Source of the DNA: Duganella sacchari
GTDB taxonomy: Bacteria; Pseudomonadota; Gammaproteobacteria; Burkholderiales; Burkholderiaceae_D
Reading direction: 5' to 3'
Length of the DNA stretch: 64,000 nt
Assembly: GCF_900143065.1 (NCBI RefSeq)
Contig: NZ_FRCX01000006.1
Span: forward strand, 1-64,000
Positions 1 through 8,426 of the stretch are shown piece by piece. The position numbers and the translations under genes were made by a program. Each line of letters opens with the position of its first letter. Within the stretch, counting starts at the first letter, position 1. The notes beneath the pieces were generated by a model. It saw only the letters and a list, made by a program, of their open reading frames with translations, did no database searches and was not told where the DNA came from.

Positions 1-1402
1 TAAGACTGAACGGCATTTTTATTTTGAAGAGTTGTAAACGTAAGAATGGCCTGTTAACCTTCGGTTCATGCTTGATGACGCGATCCATTTTTTAGCCGAA
101 ACCCAAGATGTCCCGAACTGGGAGCGTCTGGGCCAGCACTTGCCTGTTGAGTGGATAGAGCAAGCCGTCCAGTACACAGGCAAAGCCAGTATCCGTCAAC
201 GTCGTTTGCCTGCTGAGCAAGTGGTTTGGTTGGTCGTGGCGTTGGCACTGTACCGCCATCAATCGATCAGTGAGGTGCTTGATGATCTGGAGCTTGCGCT
301 ACCGGATTTGCAAGTGCCTTATGTGAGCAAGAGCGCCATTGCGCAGGCTCGCCAGCGTGTGGGGGCAGCGCCGCTGCAGATGCTATTTGAATTGTCTGCC
401 AAGGCGTGGGGTGAGCAAGACGCGAAGCAGTATCAACTTAAAGGGCTGCGCTTATTCGCACTCGATGGTACGACCTTGAAGACCGCCGACACACCAGAAC
501 AGCGGGAGCATTTCGGTGCTCAAGCTTATGCCAAGGTAGTGTCAAGTTATCCGCAAGTACGCGCCGTTACGCTGACGGACGTATCAACCCACCTGATTCG
601 CTGCGCCGCCTTCGGTCCCTACGGTAGCAATGAAATGCAGTATGCAAAAGAGCTCCTGCCGTCGATCCCCGATAACTCACTGACAGCCTTCGATAAGGGC
701 TTCATGGCAGCGGAAATCCTCTGCGGCCTGACTGGCAATGGCAATAACCGCCATTACATCATTCCCGCCAAAGCCAACACCAAATGGCAATTACTGGAAC
801 CACCATCCGATGACGTGCTGATCGAACTGCGACTGGCTCAGCAGGTACGGAAGAAACGGCCTGACCTGCCTGAGTTCTGGCAGGCGCGAGCCATCACGGT
901 GATCGATAGCCAAGCGCGCAAGCATGTCTTGCTGACGTCGCTTCTGGACCGTAAGCGTTATACGAGCGCTGATATTGCGGCTTACTACAAGCGACGCTGG
1001 CAAATCGAAACGAGTTACCGGGAACTGAAGCAAAGCATGCTGGGTAAGGCATTAACCTTGCGCAGCAAAACAGTCGATGGGGTATATCAGGAAATCTGGG
1101 GGACACTGACTGCTTACAATTTGGTCCGCCTTGAAATGGCCAAGGCGGCACTCGCAGTCAAATGCGATCCGACCGAAATCAGCTTTATCCGTGCCTTCCA
1201 CATTATTCAATATGAACTGCATTGGGCTGCGGTTGTTCGTTCCTACGGCAAGTTACCGGCTTTACTTCAGCGCCTACGCAAACGGCTCGTCGATCTTCTA
1301 AATGAAGAACGGCCCGATCGCCATTACGATCGGGCCGTTAAAGCGCTGCCTAAACGTTACACCGTACGAGTCTTAAAACGAGACCTTAACTGAACGGCAT
1401 TA
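1..1402 (+). mobile_element. IS4-family insertion sequence, left terminus cut by window edge
   Basis: The element holds one transposase gene. Its right terminus is 1385-1402; read inward on the minus strand it is TAATGCCGTTCAGTTAAG, very close to the terminal inverted repeat I recall for IS4. The window starts with TAAGACTGAACGGCATT. This looks like the inner part of the left terminal repeat followed by a copy that folds back on the outermost bases, so about 14 outer bases probably lie to the left (inference). The target duplication cannot be checked because the left flank is missing. Confidence 0.85.
68..1393 (+). CDS. IS4-family DDE transposase
   Basis: A 441-residue transposase that would cut and rejoin the element ends. 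The N-terminal 110 residues resemble the IS4-type DNA-binding domain. The RNase-H-like core shows the first aspartate in FALDGTT (D133), the second in TAFDKGF (D209) and the glutamate in the IS4 signature Y-x2-R-x3-E-x6-K at Y307/R310/E314/K321. All three catalytic acids are present and the frame is unbroken, so the gene looks intact. The stop codon (1391-1393) lies inside the right terminal repeat, as in compact IS elements. The length is normal for the family. The start at 68 leaves the left repeat and a short leader upstream. Confidence 0.93.
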   Translation: MLDDAIHFLAETQDVPNWERLGQHLPVEWIEQAVQYTGKASIRQRRLPAEQVVWLVVALALYRHQSISEVLDDLELALPDLQVPYVSKSAIAQARQRVGAAPLQMLFELSAKAWGEQDAKQYQLKGLRLFALDGTTLKTADTPEQREHFGAQAYAKVVSSYPQVRAVTLTDVSTHLIRCAAFGPYGSNEMQYAKELLPSIPDNSLTAFDKGFMAAEILCGLTGNGNNRHYIIPAKANTKWQLLEPPSDDVLIELRLAQQVRKKRPDLPEFWQARAITVIDSQARKHVLLTSLLDRKRYTSADIAAYYKRRWQIETSYRELKQSMLGKALTLRSKTVDGVYQEIWGTLTAYNLVRLEMAKAALAVKCDPTEISFIRAFHIIQYELHWAAVVRSYGKLPALLQRLRKRLVDLLNEERPDRHYDRAVKALPKRYTVRVLKRDLN

Positions 1403-1421
1403 CACCGCGAGGTGGCTTTTT
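1403..1421 (-). terminator. Remnant of terminator hairpin next to the IS right end
   Basis: On the plus strand CACC-GCGA-GGTG is followed by GCTTTTT. Read on the minus strand, downstream of the symporter stop, this gives AAAAAGCCACC-TCGC-GGTG and then the IS end. A complete hairpin would continue as GGTGGCTTTTT, so the 3' arm and U-tract appear to be replaced by the insertion. That the original site was a terminator is inference. Confidence 0.4.
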
Positions 1422-1430
1422 GGTTGATGC

Positions 1431-2666
1431 TTATGCCGTTTTCGGCGGGTCCATCTCGCCTTCCCACTTGGCGACGACGGCGGTGGCGATGCCGTTGCCG
1501 ATGACGTTGGTTGCGGAGCGCGCCATGTCGAGGAAGTGGTCGATGCCCAGCAGCAGCAGCATGCCGGCTTCCGGAATGTTGAACTGGCCCAGCGTCGCCG
1601 CAATCACCACCAGCGATGCGCGCGGCACGCCGGCCATGCCTTTGGAGGTCAGCATCAGCACCATCATCATGGTCATCTGCTGGCCCAGCGACATTTCAAT
1701 GCCATATGCCTGGGCGATGAACACGGTGGCGAAGGTGCAGTACATCATCGAGCCGTCCAGGTTGAACGAGTAGCCGATGGGCAGCACGAACGAGGCGATG
1801 CGGTTGCGTACGCCGAAACGCTCCAGGCCTTCCAGCGTTTTTGGATAAGCCGCTTCGCTCGATGCGGTCGAGAAGGCCAGCAGCGCCGGGCTGCGCATTT
1901 CCTTCATCAGCGCGAACACGCGGCCTTTGAGGAACAGGAAGCCAATGAAGATCAGCAGCGCCCACAGCAGCGCGATGCCGAAGTAGAACTCGGCCATGAA
2001 CACGCCGTAGGTCGACAGTACGCCCAGGCCGCTCTTGGCGATGGTGCCTGCCACAGCCGCAAACACGGCAAACGGGGCAAATTTCATCACGTAGCCGGTG
2101 ACTTTCAGCATCACGTGCGCAACGCCGTCCAGCGCTTCAATCAGCGCGTTGGCTTTCTGGCCAATGGCTGCCGCTGCCGAACCGAAGAACAGCGAGAAAA
2201 TCACGATCTGCAGGATTTCGTTCTTGGCCATGCCGTCGACGATCGACGATGGCACCAGGTGGGTGACGAAATCTTTCAGGGTCAGGCTGGAGGTTGCCAG
2301 ATCAGCCTTGGCGGCGGTGGCGGCCATGTGGCCCAGCAGCGCGTCGCCGGGACGGAACAGGTTGACCAGCACCAGACCCAGGCTCAGCGACATCAGCGAG
2401 GCGAGGAAGAACCAGCCCAGCGTTTTCACGCCAACCCGGCCCACTGCCGACGCATCGCCCATCTTGGCAATGCCGCACACCAGCGTCGAGAACACCAGCG
2501 GCGCGATAATCATCTTGATCAGGCGCAGGAACAGCGTGGTAATCAGCGCCATGGTATCGGCAAAGCCGGCCGGATGTTCCAGATTGGTATTGGCGAAGTA
2601 GCCTGTAATGATGCCTAGCACCAGTCCAATCAGGATGTACGTAGTCAATCGGCTTTGTTTATTCAT
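1431..2666 (-). CDS. Dicarboxylate/amino acid:cation symporter (SDF family)
   Basis: A 411-residue inner-membrane secondary transporter of the sodium:dicarboxylate symporter family, importing acidic amino acids or C4-dicarboxylates with Na+ or H+. Visible signatures are the serine-rich hairpin STASSEAAYPKTLEGL and the substrate/cation motif SFNLDGSMMYC, with hydrophobic segments throughout. I use the ATG at 2666 (MNKQSRLTTY), preceded on the minus strand by AGGAAAC at good spacing. A longer frame from 2828 would add a basic, non-hydrophobic leader and is unlikely. It is divergent from an amino-acid-type ABC ATPase. Downstream, an IS4 element abuts what looks like its terminator. DctA- and GltP-like substrates cannot be separated from the sequence. 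Confidence 0.9.
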   Translation of the reverse strand: MNKQSRLTTYILIGLVLGIITGYFANTNLEHPAGFADTMALITTLFLRLIKMIIAPLVFSTLVCGIAKMGDASAVGRVGVKTLGWFFLASLMSLSLGLVLVNLFRPGDALLGHMAATAAKADLATSSLTLKDFVTHLVPSSIVDGMAKNEILQIVIFSLFFGSAAAAIGQKANALIEALDGVAHVMLKVTGYVMKFAPFAVFAAVAGTIAKSGLGVLSTYGVFMAEFYFGIALLWALLIFIGFLFLKGRVFALMKEMRSPALLAFSTASSEAAYPKTLEGLERFGVRNRIASFVLPIGYSFNLDGSMMYCTFATVFIAQAYGIEMSLGQQMTMMMVLMLTSKGMAGVPRASLVVIAATLGQFNIPEAGMLLLLGIDHFLDMARSATNVIGNGIATAVVAKWEGEMDPPKTA

Positions 2667-2821
2667 GTTTTTGGGTTTCCTGTGGTAGTGTCTCTCTGGG
2701 CCTGCGCATGGGGCGGGATGGCCGCCGTTGCGGTCTTCTTGGCGTGGCGACAGCCGGTTGTTGGGTGCGCCGACTGCTGAAACTCTTGGCAAGTTCCGCA
2801 GTATCCTTGTGGGCAAGGGCG

Positions 2822-2851
2822 CTGTCAAGCGCGCAGAATGCCGCGTATACA
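2822..2851 (+). promoter_or_regulatory. Candidate sigma-70 promoter for the orphan ABC ATPase gene
   Basis: CTGTCA (2822-2827), an 18-bp spacer and TATACA (2846-2851) form a weak -35/-10 pair. Transcription would start near 2858. This lies upstream of the ATG at 2886 but downstream of the in-frame ATG at 2838, which supports 2886 as the start. The rest of the 2667-2885 divergent gap shows no other clear signal. Confidence 0.35.
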
Positions 2852-2885
2852 GGGCTGTGGGGCGGACAGAATATTCTTTTTACCT

Positions 2886-3611
2886 ATGATCGAAATTACA
2901 AATATCAGCAAGTGGTACGGGCAATTCCAGGTGTTGAAGGACTGTAGCACCCGGGTGGAAAAGGGCGATGTGATGGTGATTTGCGGCCCATCCGGCTCCG
3001 GCAAGTCCACCCTGATCAAGACCGTCAACGGGCTGGAACCGTTCCAGCAGGGGCATATTACCGTGGACGGCACGGCGGTCGGCGCCAAGGGCACGGATCT
3101 GCCGGCGCTGCGTGCGCGCATCGGCATGGTGTTCCAGAATTTCGAGCTGTTCCCCCATCTGTCGGTGCGCGACAACCTGACGCTGGGCCAGATCAAGGTG
3201 CTGGGCCGCAGCGACGAGGAGGCCACGGCGCGTGGCTTGCAGTACCTGGACCGGGTCGGCCTGCTGGCGCAGCAGGATAAATTCCCGAGCCAGCTGTCGG
3301 GCGGCCAGCAGCAGCGCGTGGCCATTGCCCGCGCGCTGGCCATGGACCCGATCGCCATGCTGTTTGACGAACCGACCTCGGCGCTGGACCCGGAAATGAT
3401 TAACGAGGTGCTCGACGTCATGGTCGGCCTGGCGCAGGAGGGCATGACCATGATGGTGGTTACCCACGAAATGGGCTTTGCCCGCAAGGTCGCCAACCGG
3501 GTGGTGTTCATGGACCAGGGCAGCATTCTCGAAGACAGCAGCAAGGACGAATTTTTCCACGCGCCGCAAACCGAGCGCGCGCGCGATTTCTTGGCTCGTA
3601 TAATTCACTGA
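2886..3611 (+). CDS. Polar-amino-acid-type ABC transporter ATP-binding protein (orphan)
   Basis: A 241-residue ABC ATPase of the GltL/GlnQ (PAAT) type. It has Walker A GPSGSGKST, Q-loop FQNFELFPHL, signature LSGGQQQRVA, Walker B MLFDEPTSALD and the H-loop VVTHEMGFA, all intact. It should energise a polar amino acid importer from the cytoplasmic face. No permease or solute-binding protein gene lies beside it, which is unusual for this family. The start MIEITNISKWYG is the normal start for the family. The stop TGA overlaps the ATG of the downstream amidohydrolase by one base, which implies translational coupling. Substrate unknown. Confidence 0.9.
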   Translation: MIEITNISKWYGQFQVLKDCSTRVEKGDVMVICGPSGSGKSTLIKTVNGLEPFQQGHITVDGTAVGAKGTDLPALRARIGMVFQNFELFPHLSVRDNLTLGQIKVLGRSDEEATARGLQYLDRVGLLAQQDKFPSQLSGGQQQRVAIARALAMDPIAMLFDEPTSALDPEMINEVLDVMVGLAQEGMTMMVVTHEMGFARKVANRVVFMDQGSILEDSSKDEFFHAPQTERARDFLARIIH

Positions 3612-5059
3612 TGAAAATTTCTCTTAAGCAATTAAGTGGCGCGATGCTGGCGCTGGGACTCCTGAGCGCCGCGCACGCGGCAGACAAGATCGCTGCCGAC
3701 CTGGTGCTGACCAAGGCGACGCTGATCGATGTGGCGGGCGGCAAGGCGGTCAAAGGCAAATCGGTGGTGCTCAAGGGCGACACGATCCTGGCGGTGGTGG
3801 ATGACCAGCAGTTGTCCCGCTATGCTGCCAAAAAAACCATCAGCCTGCCGGGCAAGTATGTGATGCCGGGCCTGTGGGACACGCATGTGCATTTTGGCGG
3901 CGGTCCGGCGCTGATCGACGAGAACAAGCATTTGCTGCAGCTGTATCTGGCGTATGGCATCACGGCCGTGCGCGATTGCTCGGGCGACCTGCCGGACACC
4001 GTGCTGCAGTGGCGCGACCAGGTGAACGCAGGCCAGCTGGAAGGGCCGACCATCTTTACCTCGGCCGCCAAGCTGGAAGGCTACAAGCCGCTGTGGAAGG
4101 GCACGATTGAAGTCGGCACGCCGGAAGAAGTCAGTAGGGCGCTCGACAAGCTGCAAGGCCAGAAGGTGGACTTCGTCAAGATCACCGAAAACACGCTGAA
4201 GCCGGAGATTTATCTGGAAGCGCTGCGCCAGGCCAAGGAACGCGGCATGCGTACCTCGGGCCATATTCCGGTGCAGCTGACCCTGGCCACGATGTTTGAT
4301 GCGGGACTGGGCACGGTCGAGCACCAGTCCTACCTGCTGCGCGCGGCCACGCCCAAAGAGAAAGAGCTGACCGATCAGGTTGCTGCAGGCACCCTGACCA
4401 GCAAGGAAGCCATGCAGCAAAGCCTGGCGACCTATGATGAGGCGACGGCACGTGCGTCGTTCCGCTATATGGCATCCAAGGGCACGGCCATGGTGCCGAC
4501 CCTGTCGGTGTCGCGCGTGGTGGCGTATCTGGACCATGACGATCACGCGCATGACGAAGCTTTGCAGTACATCGGCAAAGGCCTGCGTGCTACCTACGAT
4601 TGGCGCGTACAGCGCGCGGCGCAAGATGATGCGGCCGCCATCGCGCAGCGCAAGGCGGTGTTTGAGAAAGCCGCCTCGCTGCTGCCTATCCTGCAGCAGG
4701 AGGGCGTGAGCATCATCGCCGGCACGGACGCGGGCTTCCTGAATTCATATGACTATCCCGGCCAGGCGCTACATGATGAAATCGGCCTGTACGTGAACTA
4801 TGGCCTGACGGCGCCGCAAGCGCTGCAAACGGCCGTGATCAACGGCCCGCGCTTCCTTGGCAAGCTGGACCGCTATGGCGCGCTGGAGGCCGGCAAGGCC
4901 GCCGACGTGCTGGTGCTGGACGCCAATCCGCTGCAAGACATTGCGGCCACGCGCAAGATCCGCACCGTCATCAGCCGGGGCAGCGTTTATGACCGCAAGC
5001 GCCTGGACAAAATCCTGGCCGACACCAAGGCCTGGGCGGCACAGACCACAGCGGAGTAA
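3611..5059 (+). CDS. Secreted amidohydrolase-family metalloenzyme
   Basis: A 482-residue amidohydrolase-superfamily protein (imidazolonepropionase/prolidase-like branch). An N-terminal signal peptide (about residues 1-23, ending AHAAD) suggests periplasmic export. The metal-binding D-T-H-V-H motif follows MPGLWD, a further histidine is in SGHIPVQ, and the catalytic aspartate is in AGTDAGF; the C-terminus has the typical G-x-L-E-A-G-K-A-A-D-V-L-V-L-D beta-sandwich return. Substrate cannot be read; relatives hydrolyse dipeptides, cyclic amides or small esters. It overlaps the orphan ABC ATPase by one base, so the two are probably translated together. A role in peptide or amino acid scavenging is inference. 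Confidence 0.88.
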   Translation: MKISLKQLSGAMLALGLLSAAHAADKIAADLVLTKATLIDVAGGKAVKGKSVVLKGDTILAVVDDQQLSRYAAKKTISLPGKYVMPGLWDTHVHFGGGPALIDENKHLLQLYLAYGITAVRDCSGDLPDTVLQWRDQVNAGQLEGPTIFTSAAKLEGYKPLWKGTIEVGTPEEVSRALDKLQGQKVDFVKITENTLKPEIYLEALRQAKERGMRTSGHIPVQLTLATMFDAGLGTVEHQSYLLRAATPKEKELTDQVAAGTLTSKEAMQQSLATYDEATARASFRYMASKGTAMVPTLSVSRVVAYLDHDDHAHDEALQYIGKGLRATYDWRVQRAAQDDAAAIAQRKAVFEKAASLLPILQQEGVSIIAGTDAGFLNSYDYPGQALHDEIGLYVNYGLTAPQALQTAVINGPRFLGKLDRYGALEAGKAADVLVLDANPLQDIAATRKIRTVISRGSVYDRKRLDKILADTKAWAAQTTAE

Positions 5060-5118
5060 GCGCCAACCGCCGTGCGAAAAGCGGCATAATGTCGGTTTGA
5101 TAATTAACTGAGACCGTC

Positions 5119-6480
5119 ATGCCGCTATTTCGCTCCCTGTTTTTCTGCCTGATCTGGTTAGCCTCTGCCGCCGGTGCGGCGGAGGTGTTCCCGGCCGGTG
5201 CGCCGATGCGCGGACCGGTGAGTTTTATTTATGCGGTGTATTACGCCACGCCGCCGGCCAGCAAACCGTTGGCGGTACTGGCCGAGGTGGATGCCAGGCA
5301 GGGCAACAAGATCAAGCTGGTGCAGAGTTTCCCCAAGGAGCTGACCCAGCCGCTGGCCATGGCCAGCTGGGTGGACACCGCGCAAAAGACCTACACGCCG
5401 CCCGACCTGCAGCACATCAAATACTTTGGCCGTGGCCTGACGCCCGCGCAGGCGGAGGCATTGCAGCAGGCCCAGCATGTGCTGTCGCTCGAGTTTGCCA
5501 TGCCGGCCACGCCGACCTACGCCGGCCAGCAAGCCGCCGACCGCCTGGTGCTCCAGGTCGCCGAGCAGACCCAGGGCCTGATCTGGGACGAAGAAACCCG
5601 TGAAATCTTCACCCCCGATGCGTGGCGCAAACGGCATGTCGACAGCTGGCAGGGTGACACGCCCAATGCGCTCACGCAAACCGTCATCCACGCCTATCAG
5701 GGCGACAAAATGCTGCGCGCCATTACGCTGGGTATGGCCAAGTTCGGCCTGCCGGACGTGGTGGTGAATGATTTTTCGCGCTCGAACAACGCCCAGGTCG
5801 GCAATGCCATCGTGGCGCTGTCACAAGCCATGGTGGAAGGCCAGTCCGTCGGCCAGGATGGCACGGTGACGCTGAGTCTGAACAAGCTCAAACACGAGGA
5901 CGTCAAAAGCGCGCAACGGCATACCTCGAAGCCCAATGCCAAACCCAGCGTGCAGATTGTGCTGTACAAGAGCAAACCGGAGCAGGGCGACCCACAAAAC
6001 CGCCTGCTGGAACTGGGTTTTGAACGTTACCCCGGCCCTGACCGTTACGCGCGGCAGGTCGCGCTGTTCATGGACCTGTATGGCTTCAGCGATGAGGTTC
6101 AGAAAATCAAACACACCGACGCCATACTCGCCGCCAGCAAGGCCGCCAAGGCAAAGCTGCCTGCGCTGCGTACCGCCTTCAATGCCGGCCTGAAACCGGG
6201 CGAGTACCTGCTGGTCAAAGCGCCGTTTGCGACGCCTGACCAGCGCAACGAATGGATGTGGGTGGAAGTGACCCAGTGGCGCGACAAGCAAATCACCGGC
6301 CTGCTCAACAATGAACCTGCCCAAATTCCAACGCTGCATAGTGGTCAAATTGTCAAGGTGGCGATGGACGATGTGTTCGACTACATCCACCGCTACGGCG
6401 ACGGCAAAGAGGACGGTAACGAGACCGGTAAGCTCATGGAAGCCCAGTACGCTGGCAAAAAAGACGCACAAAGCAGGTAA
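5119..6480 (+). CDS. Exported protein with C-terminal DUF2314 domain
   Basis: A 453-residue protein with a cleavable signal peptide (MPLFRSLFFCLIWLASAAGA). The middle has no family I can name. The C-terminal 90 residues (GEYLLVKAPF ... EWMWVEVTQW ... GLLNNEPAQI ... IVKVAMDDVFDYIHRY) fit the DUF2314/YegJ-type domain, whose function is unknown. The start has only a weak ribosome-binding site. It lies 59 bases after the amidohydrolase gene and 42 before pyrC, on the same strand, so co-transcription with either is possible. No catalytic motif is evident. Confidence 0.72.
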   Translation: MPLFRSLFFCLIWLASAAGAAEVFPAGAPMRGPVSFIYAVYYATPPASKPLAVLAEVDARQGNKIKLVQSFPKELTQPLAMASWVDTAQKTYTPPDLQHIKYFGRGLTPAQAEALQQAQHVLSLEFAMPATPTYAGQQAADRLVLQVAEQTQGLIWDEETREIFTPDAWRKRHVDSWQGDTPNALTQTVIHAYQGDKMLRAITLGMAKFGLPDVVVNDFSRSNNAQVGNAIVALSQAMVEGQSVGQDGTVTLSLNKLKHEDVKSAQRHTSKPNAKPSVQIVLYKSKPEQGDPQNRLLELGFERYPGPDRYARQVALFMDLYGFSDEVQKIKHTDAILAASKAAKAKLPALRTAFNAGLKPGEYLLVKAPFATPDQRNEWMWVEVTQWRDKQITGLLNNEPAQIPTLHSGQIVKVAMDDVFDYIHRYGDGKEDGNETGKLMEAQYAGKKDAQSR

Positions 6481-6522
6481 AATATCGGCTATTCGCATTT
6501 GATAGCCTGAAAGCCCGCCGCC

Positions 6523-7575
6523 ATGTCCGACCTCGAACAAGCCCCATCCAGCATCACCATCATCCGCCCAGACGACTGGCATTTGCACTTGCGCGATGGC
6601 GCGACGCTGGCCAGCGTGCTGCCGCACAGCGCCCGCCAGTTCGGCCGCGCGATTGTGATGCCGAATCTGAAACCGCCGGTCACCACTACCGAGGCGGCAG
6701 TCGCCTATCGCGAGCGCATCCTGGCGGCGCTGCCGGAAGGCATGTCGTTCGAGCCGCTGATGACGCTCTATCTGACCAATAACACGCAGCCAGATGAAAT
6801 CCTGCGCGCGCAGGAGAGCGGCGTGGTGCACGCGGTCAAGCTGTACCCGGCCGGCGCCACCACCAACTCGGACGCCGGCGTGACCGATCTGTCCAACTGC
6901 TACAAGGTGCTGGAAAAGATGCAGGAAGTCGGCATGCCGTTCCTGGTGCACGGCGAAGTGACCGACCAGGACATCGACCTGTTCGACCGCGAGGCGGTGT
7001 TCATCGAGCGCGTGATGCGCCCGCTGCGCCGCGACTTCCCGGCGCTGAATATCGTGTTCGAACACATCACCACCAAGCACGCCGCGCAGTACGTGGCGGA
7101 AGCGGAAGGCCCGATCGCCGCGACCATCACCGCCCACCACCTGCTGTACAACCGTAACGACATCTTCAAGGGCGGCATCCGTCCGCATTACTACTGCCTG
7201 CCGGTGCTGAAACGTGAAGAGCACCGCCTGGCGCTGGTGACGGCGGCCACCAGCGGCGACGAGCGCTTCTTCCTCGGCACCGACTCGGCGCCGCACGCGC
7301 AAGGCGCCAAGGAAGCCGCCTGCGGTTGCGCCGGCTGCTACACCGCGCTGCACGCGATGGAGCTGTATGCCGAAGCCTTCGAACGCGCCGGTGCGCTGGA
7401 CAAGCTGGAAGCTTTCGCCAGCCTGAATGGTCCGGCCTTCTACAACCTGCCGGTCAACGAAGGCAAGATTACGCTGAAGCGCGAGCAGTGGACGCTGCCG
7501 GAAGCCCTGCCGCTGGCAGACCAGCAGGTAATCCCGCTGAACGCTGGCGAAACCATCAACTGGAAAATGGTTTAA
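6523..7575 (+). CDS. pyrC: Dihydroorotase
   Basis: A 350-residue class II dihydroorotase that closes carbamoyl-aspartate to dihydroorotate in de novo pyrimidine synthesis. The zinc ligands start with DWHLHLRDG. The PNLKPPVTT motif, the carboxylated-lysine stretch [14 protein letters not shown], the later histidines ([23 protein letters not shown]) and the catalytic FLGTDSAPH are all present. Length is normal for the PyrC type. It is separated by three bases from the DUF3025 gene, so the two form an operon. Confidence 0.97.
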   Translation: MSDLEQAPSSITIIRPDDWHLHLRDGATLASVLPHSARQFGRAIVMPNLKPPVTTTEAAVAYRERILAALPEGMSFEPLMTLYLTNNTQPDEILRAQESGVVHAVKLYPAGATTNSDAGVTDLSNCYKVLEKMQEVGMPFLVHGEVTDQDIDLFDREAVFIERVMRPLRRDFPALNIVFEHITTKHAAQYVAEAEGPIAATITAHHLLYNRNDIFKGGIRPHYYCLPVLKREEHRLALVTAATSGDERFFLGTDSAPHAQGAKEAACGCAGCYTALHAMELYAEAFERAGALDKLEAFASLNGPAFYNLPVNEGKITLKREQWTLPEALPLADQQVIPLNAGETINWKMV

Positions 7576-7578
7576 GCA

Positions 7579-8376
7579 GTGCTGGACGCAGTCGACTGGT
7601 CGCGCCCCTGGTACGAGTCCGTACGCGGCGCGGCTGGCTGCCTGTCGGCGCAAGCCCACTTCCGCGATGAATTCAGCAAGCAGGCCGCCGCGCTGGGCCT
7701 GCGCAATCACCTCGGGTTGCCGATCTCGTTTGTGCCGCAGGAGGATTTGCCGGAGGGGACCGCATATGAAGAGCACATCGGCGCCAGCGGCTGCGTGCCG
7801 ACCCGCGACAACTTCCATGATTTCTTCAACGGCCTGGTATGGCTGACCTTCCCGCGCATCAAAGTGCAGCTGAACGCCTTGCAGGCGGCGCAGATCGCGC
7901 AGGATGGCGTCGGCAAATCGCGCGGTCCCGCACGTGATGCTGCGACCATCTTCGATGAGAACGCAGCTCTGCTGGTGGCACGCGATAACGCAGACGGCCA
8001 TGCACTGATTGATGCGCTGCGTGAGCATCGCTGGCAGGAAGCGTTCCTGACGCGCCGCGCGCAATGGGGGACGGATGCCCAGGTCTGGCTGTTCGGCCAC
8101 GCGCTGATGGAAAAGCTGGTCGCGCCGCGCAAGGCCATGACCGCGCATACACGCATCGTGCTGGCCAGCGACGCATTCTTCACGCTGGACCACGAAGGCC
8201 GCCGCGCATGGCTGGATGCCAAAGTCGCGCAGCAATTGCTGGACGAGGAATTGACCACCTCCAGCTTCACGCCGATGCAGGCGCTGGGTGTGCCTGGCTG
8301 GTGGCCGGAGCAGGACCAGGCGTTCTATGCCGACGCAACGGTGTTCCGCCCGAAACGCATAAGCGCAGTAAAATAA
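7579..8376 (+). CDS. DUF3025 domain protein
   Basis: A 265-residue protein of the DUF3025 family, recognised from the RDNFHDFFNGLVWLTFPRIK stretch and overall length. No catalytic role is established. The start is a GTG at 7579, three bases after the pyrC stop, so translation is probably coupled. It has no signal peptide or membrane segment, so it is likely cytoplasmic. DUF3025 genes are often found beside housekeeping genes in Betaproteobacteria, but the pairing with pyrC tells nothing firm about function. Confidence 0.8.
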   Translation: MLDAVDWSRPWYESVRGAAGCLSAQAHFRDEFSKQAAALGLRNHLGLPISFVPQEDLPEGTAYEEHIGASGCVPTRDNFHDFFNGLVWLTFPRIKVQLNALQAAQIAQDGVGKSRGPARDAATIFDENAALLVARDNADGHALIDALREHRWQEAFLTRRAQWGTDAQVWLFGHALMEKLVAPRKAMTAHTRIVLASDAFFTLDHEGRRAWLDAKVAQQLLDEELTTSSFTPMQALGVPGWWPEQDQAFYADATVFRPKRISAVK

Positions 8377-8426
8377 TCCGCTCGACATCAACCAATTCGC
8401 CGCCGACGCGGCAGAAAGTGCACGCC

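Noticed and set aside
2838..2885. Upstream in-frame ATG for the ABC ATPase at 2838
   Set aside because: It precedes the likely -10 box and adds residues not seen in the family; MIEITNISKWYG is the normal N-terminus.
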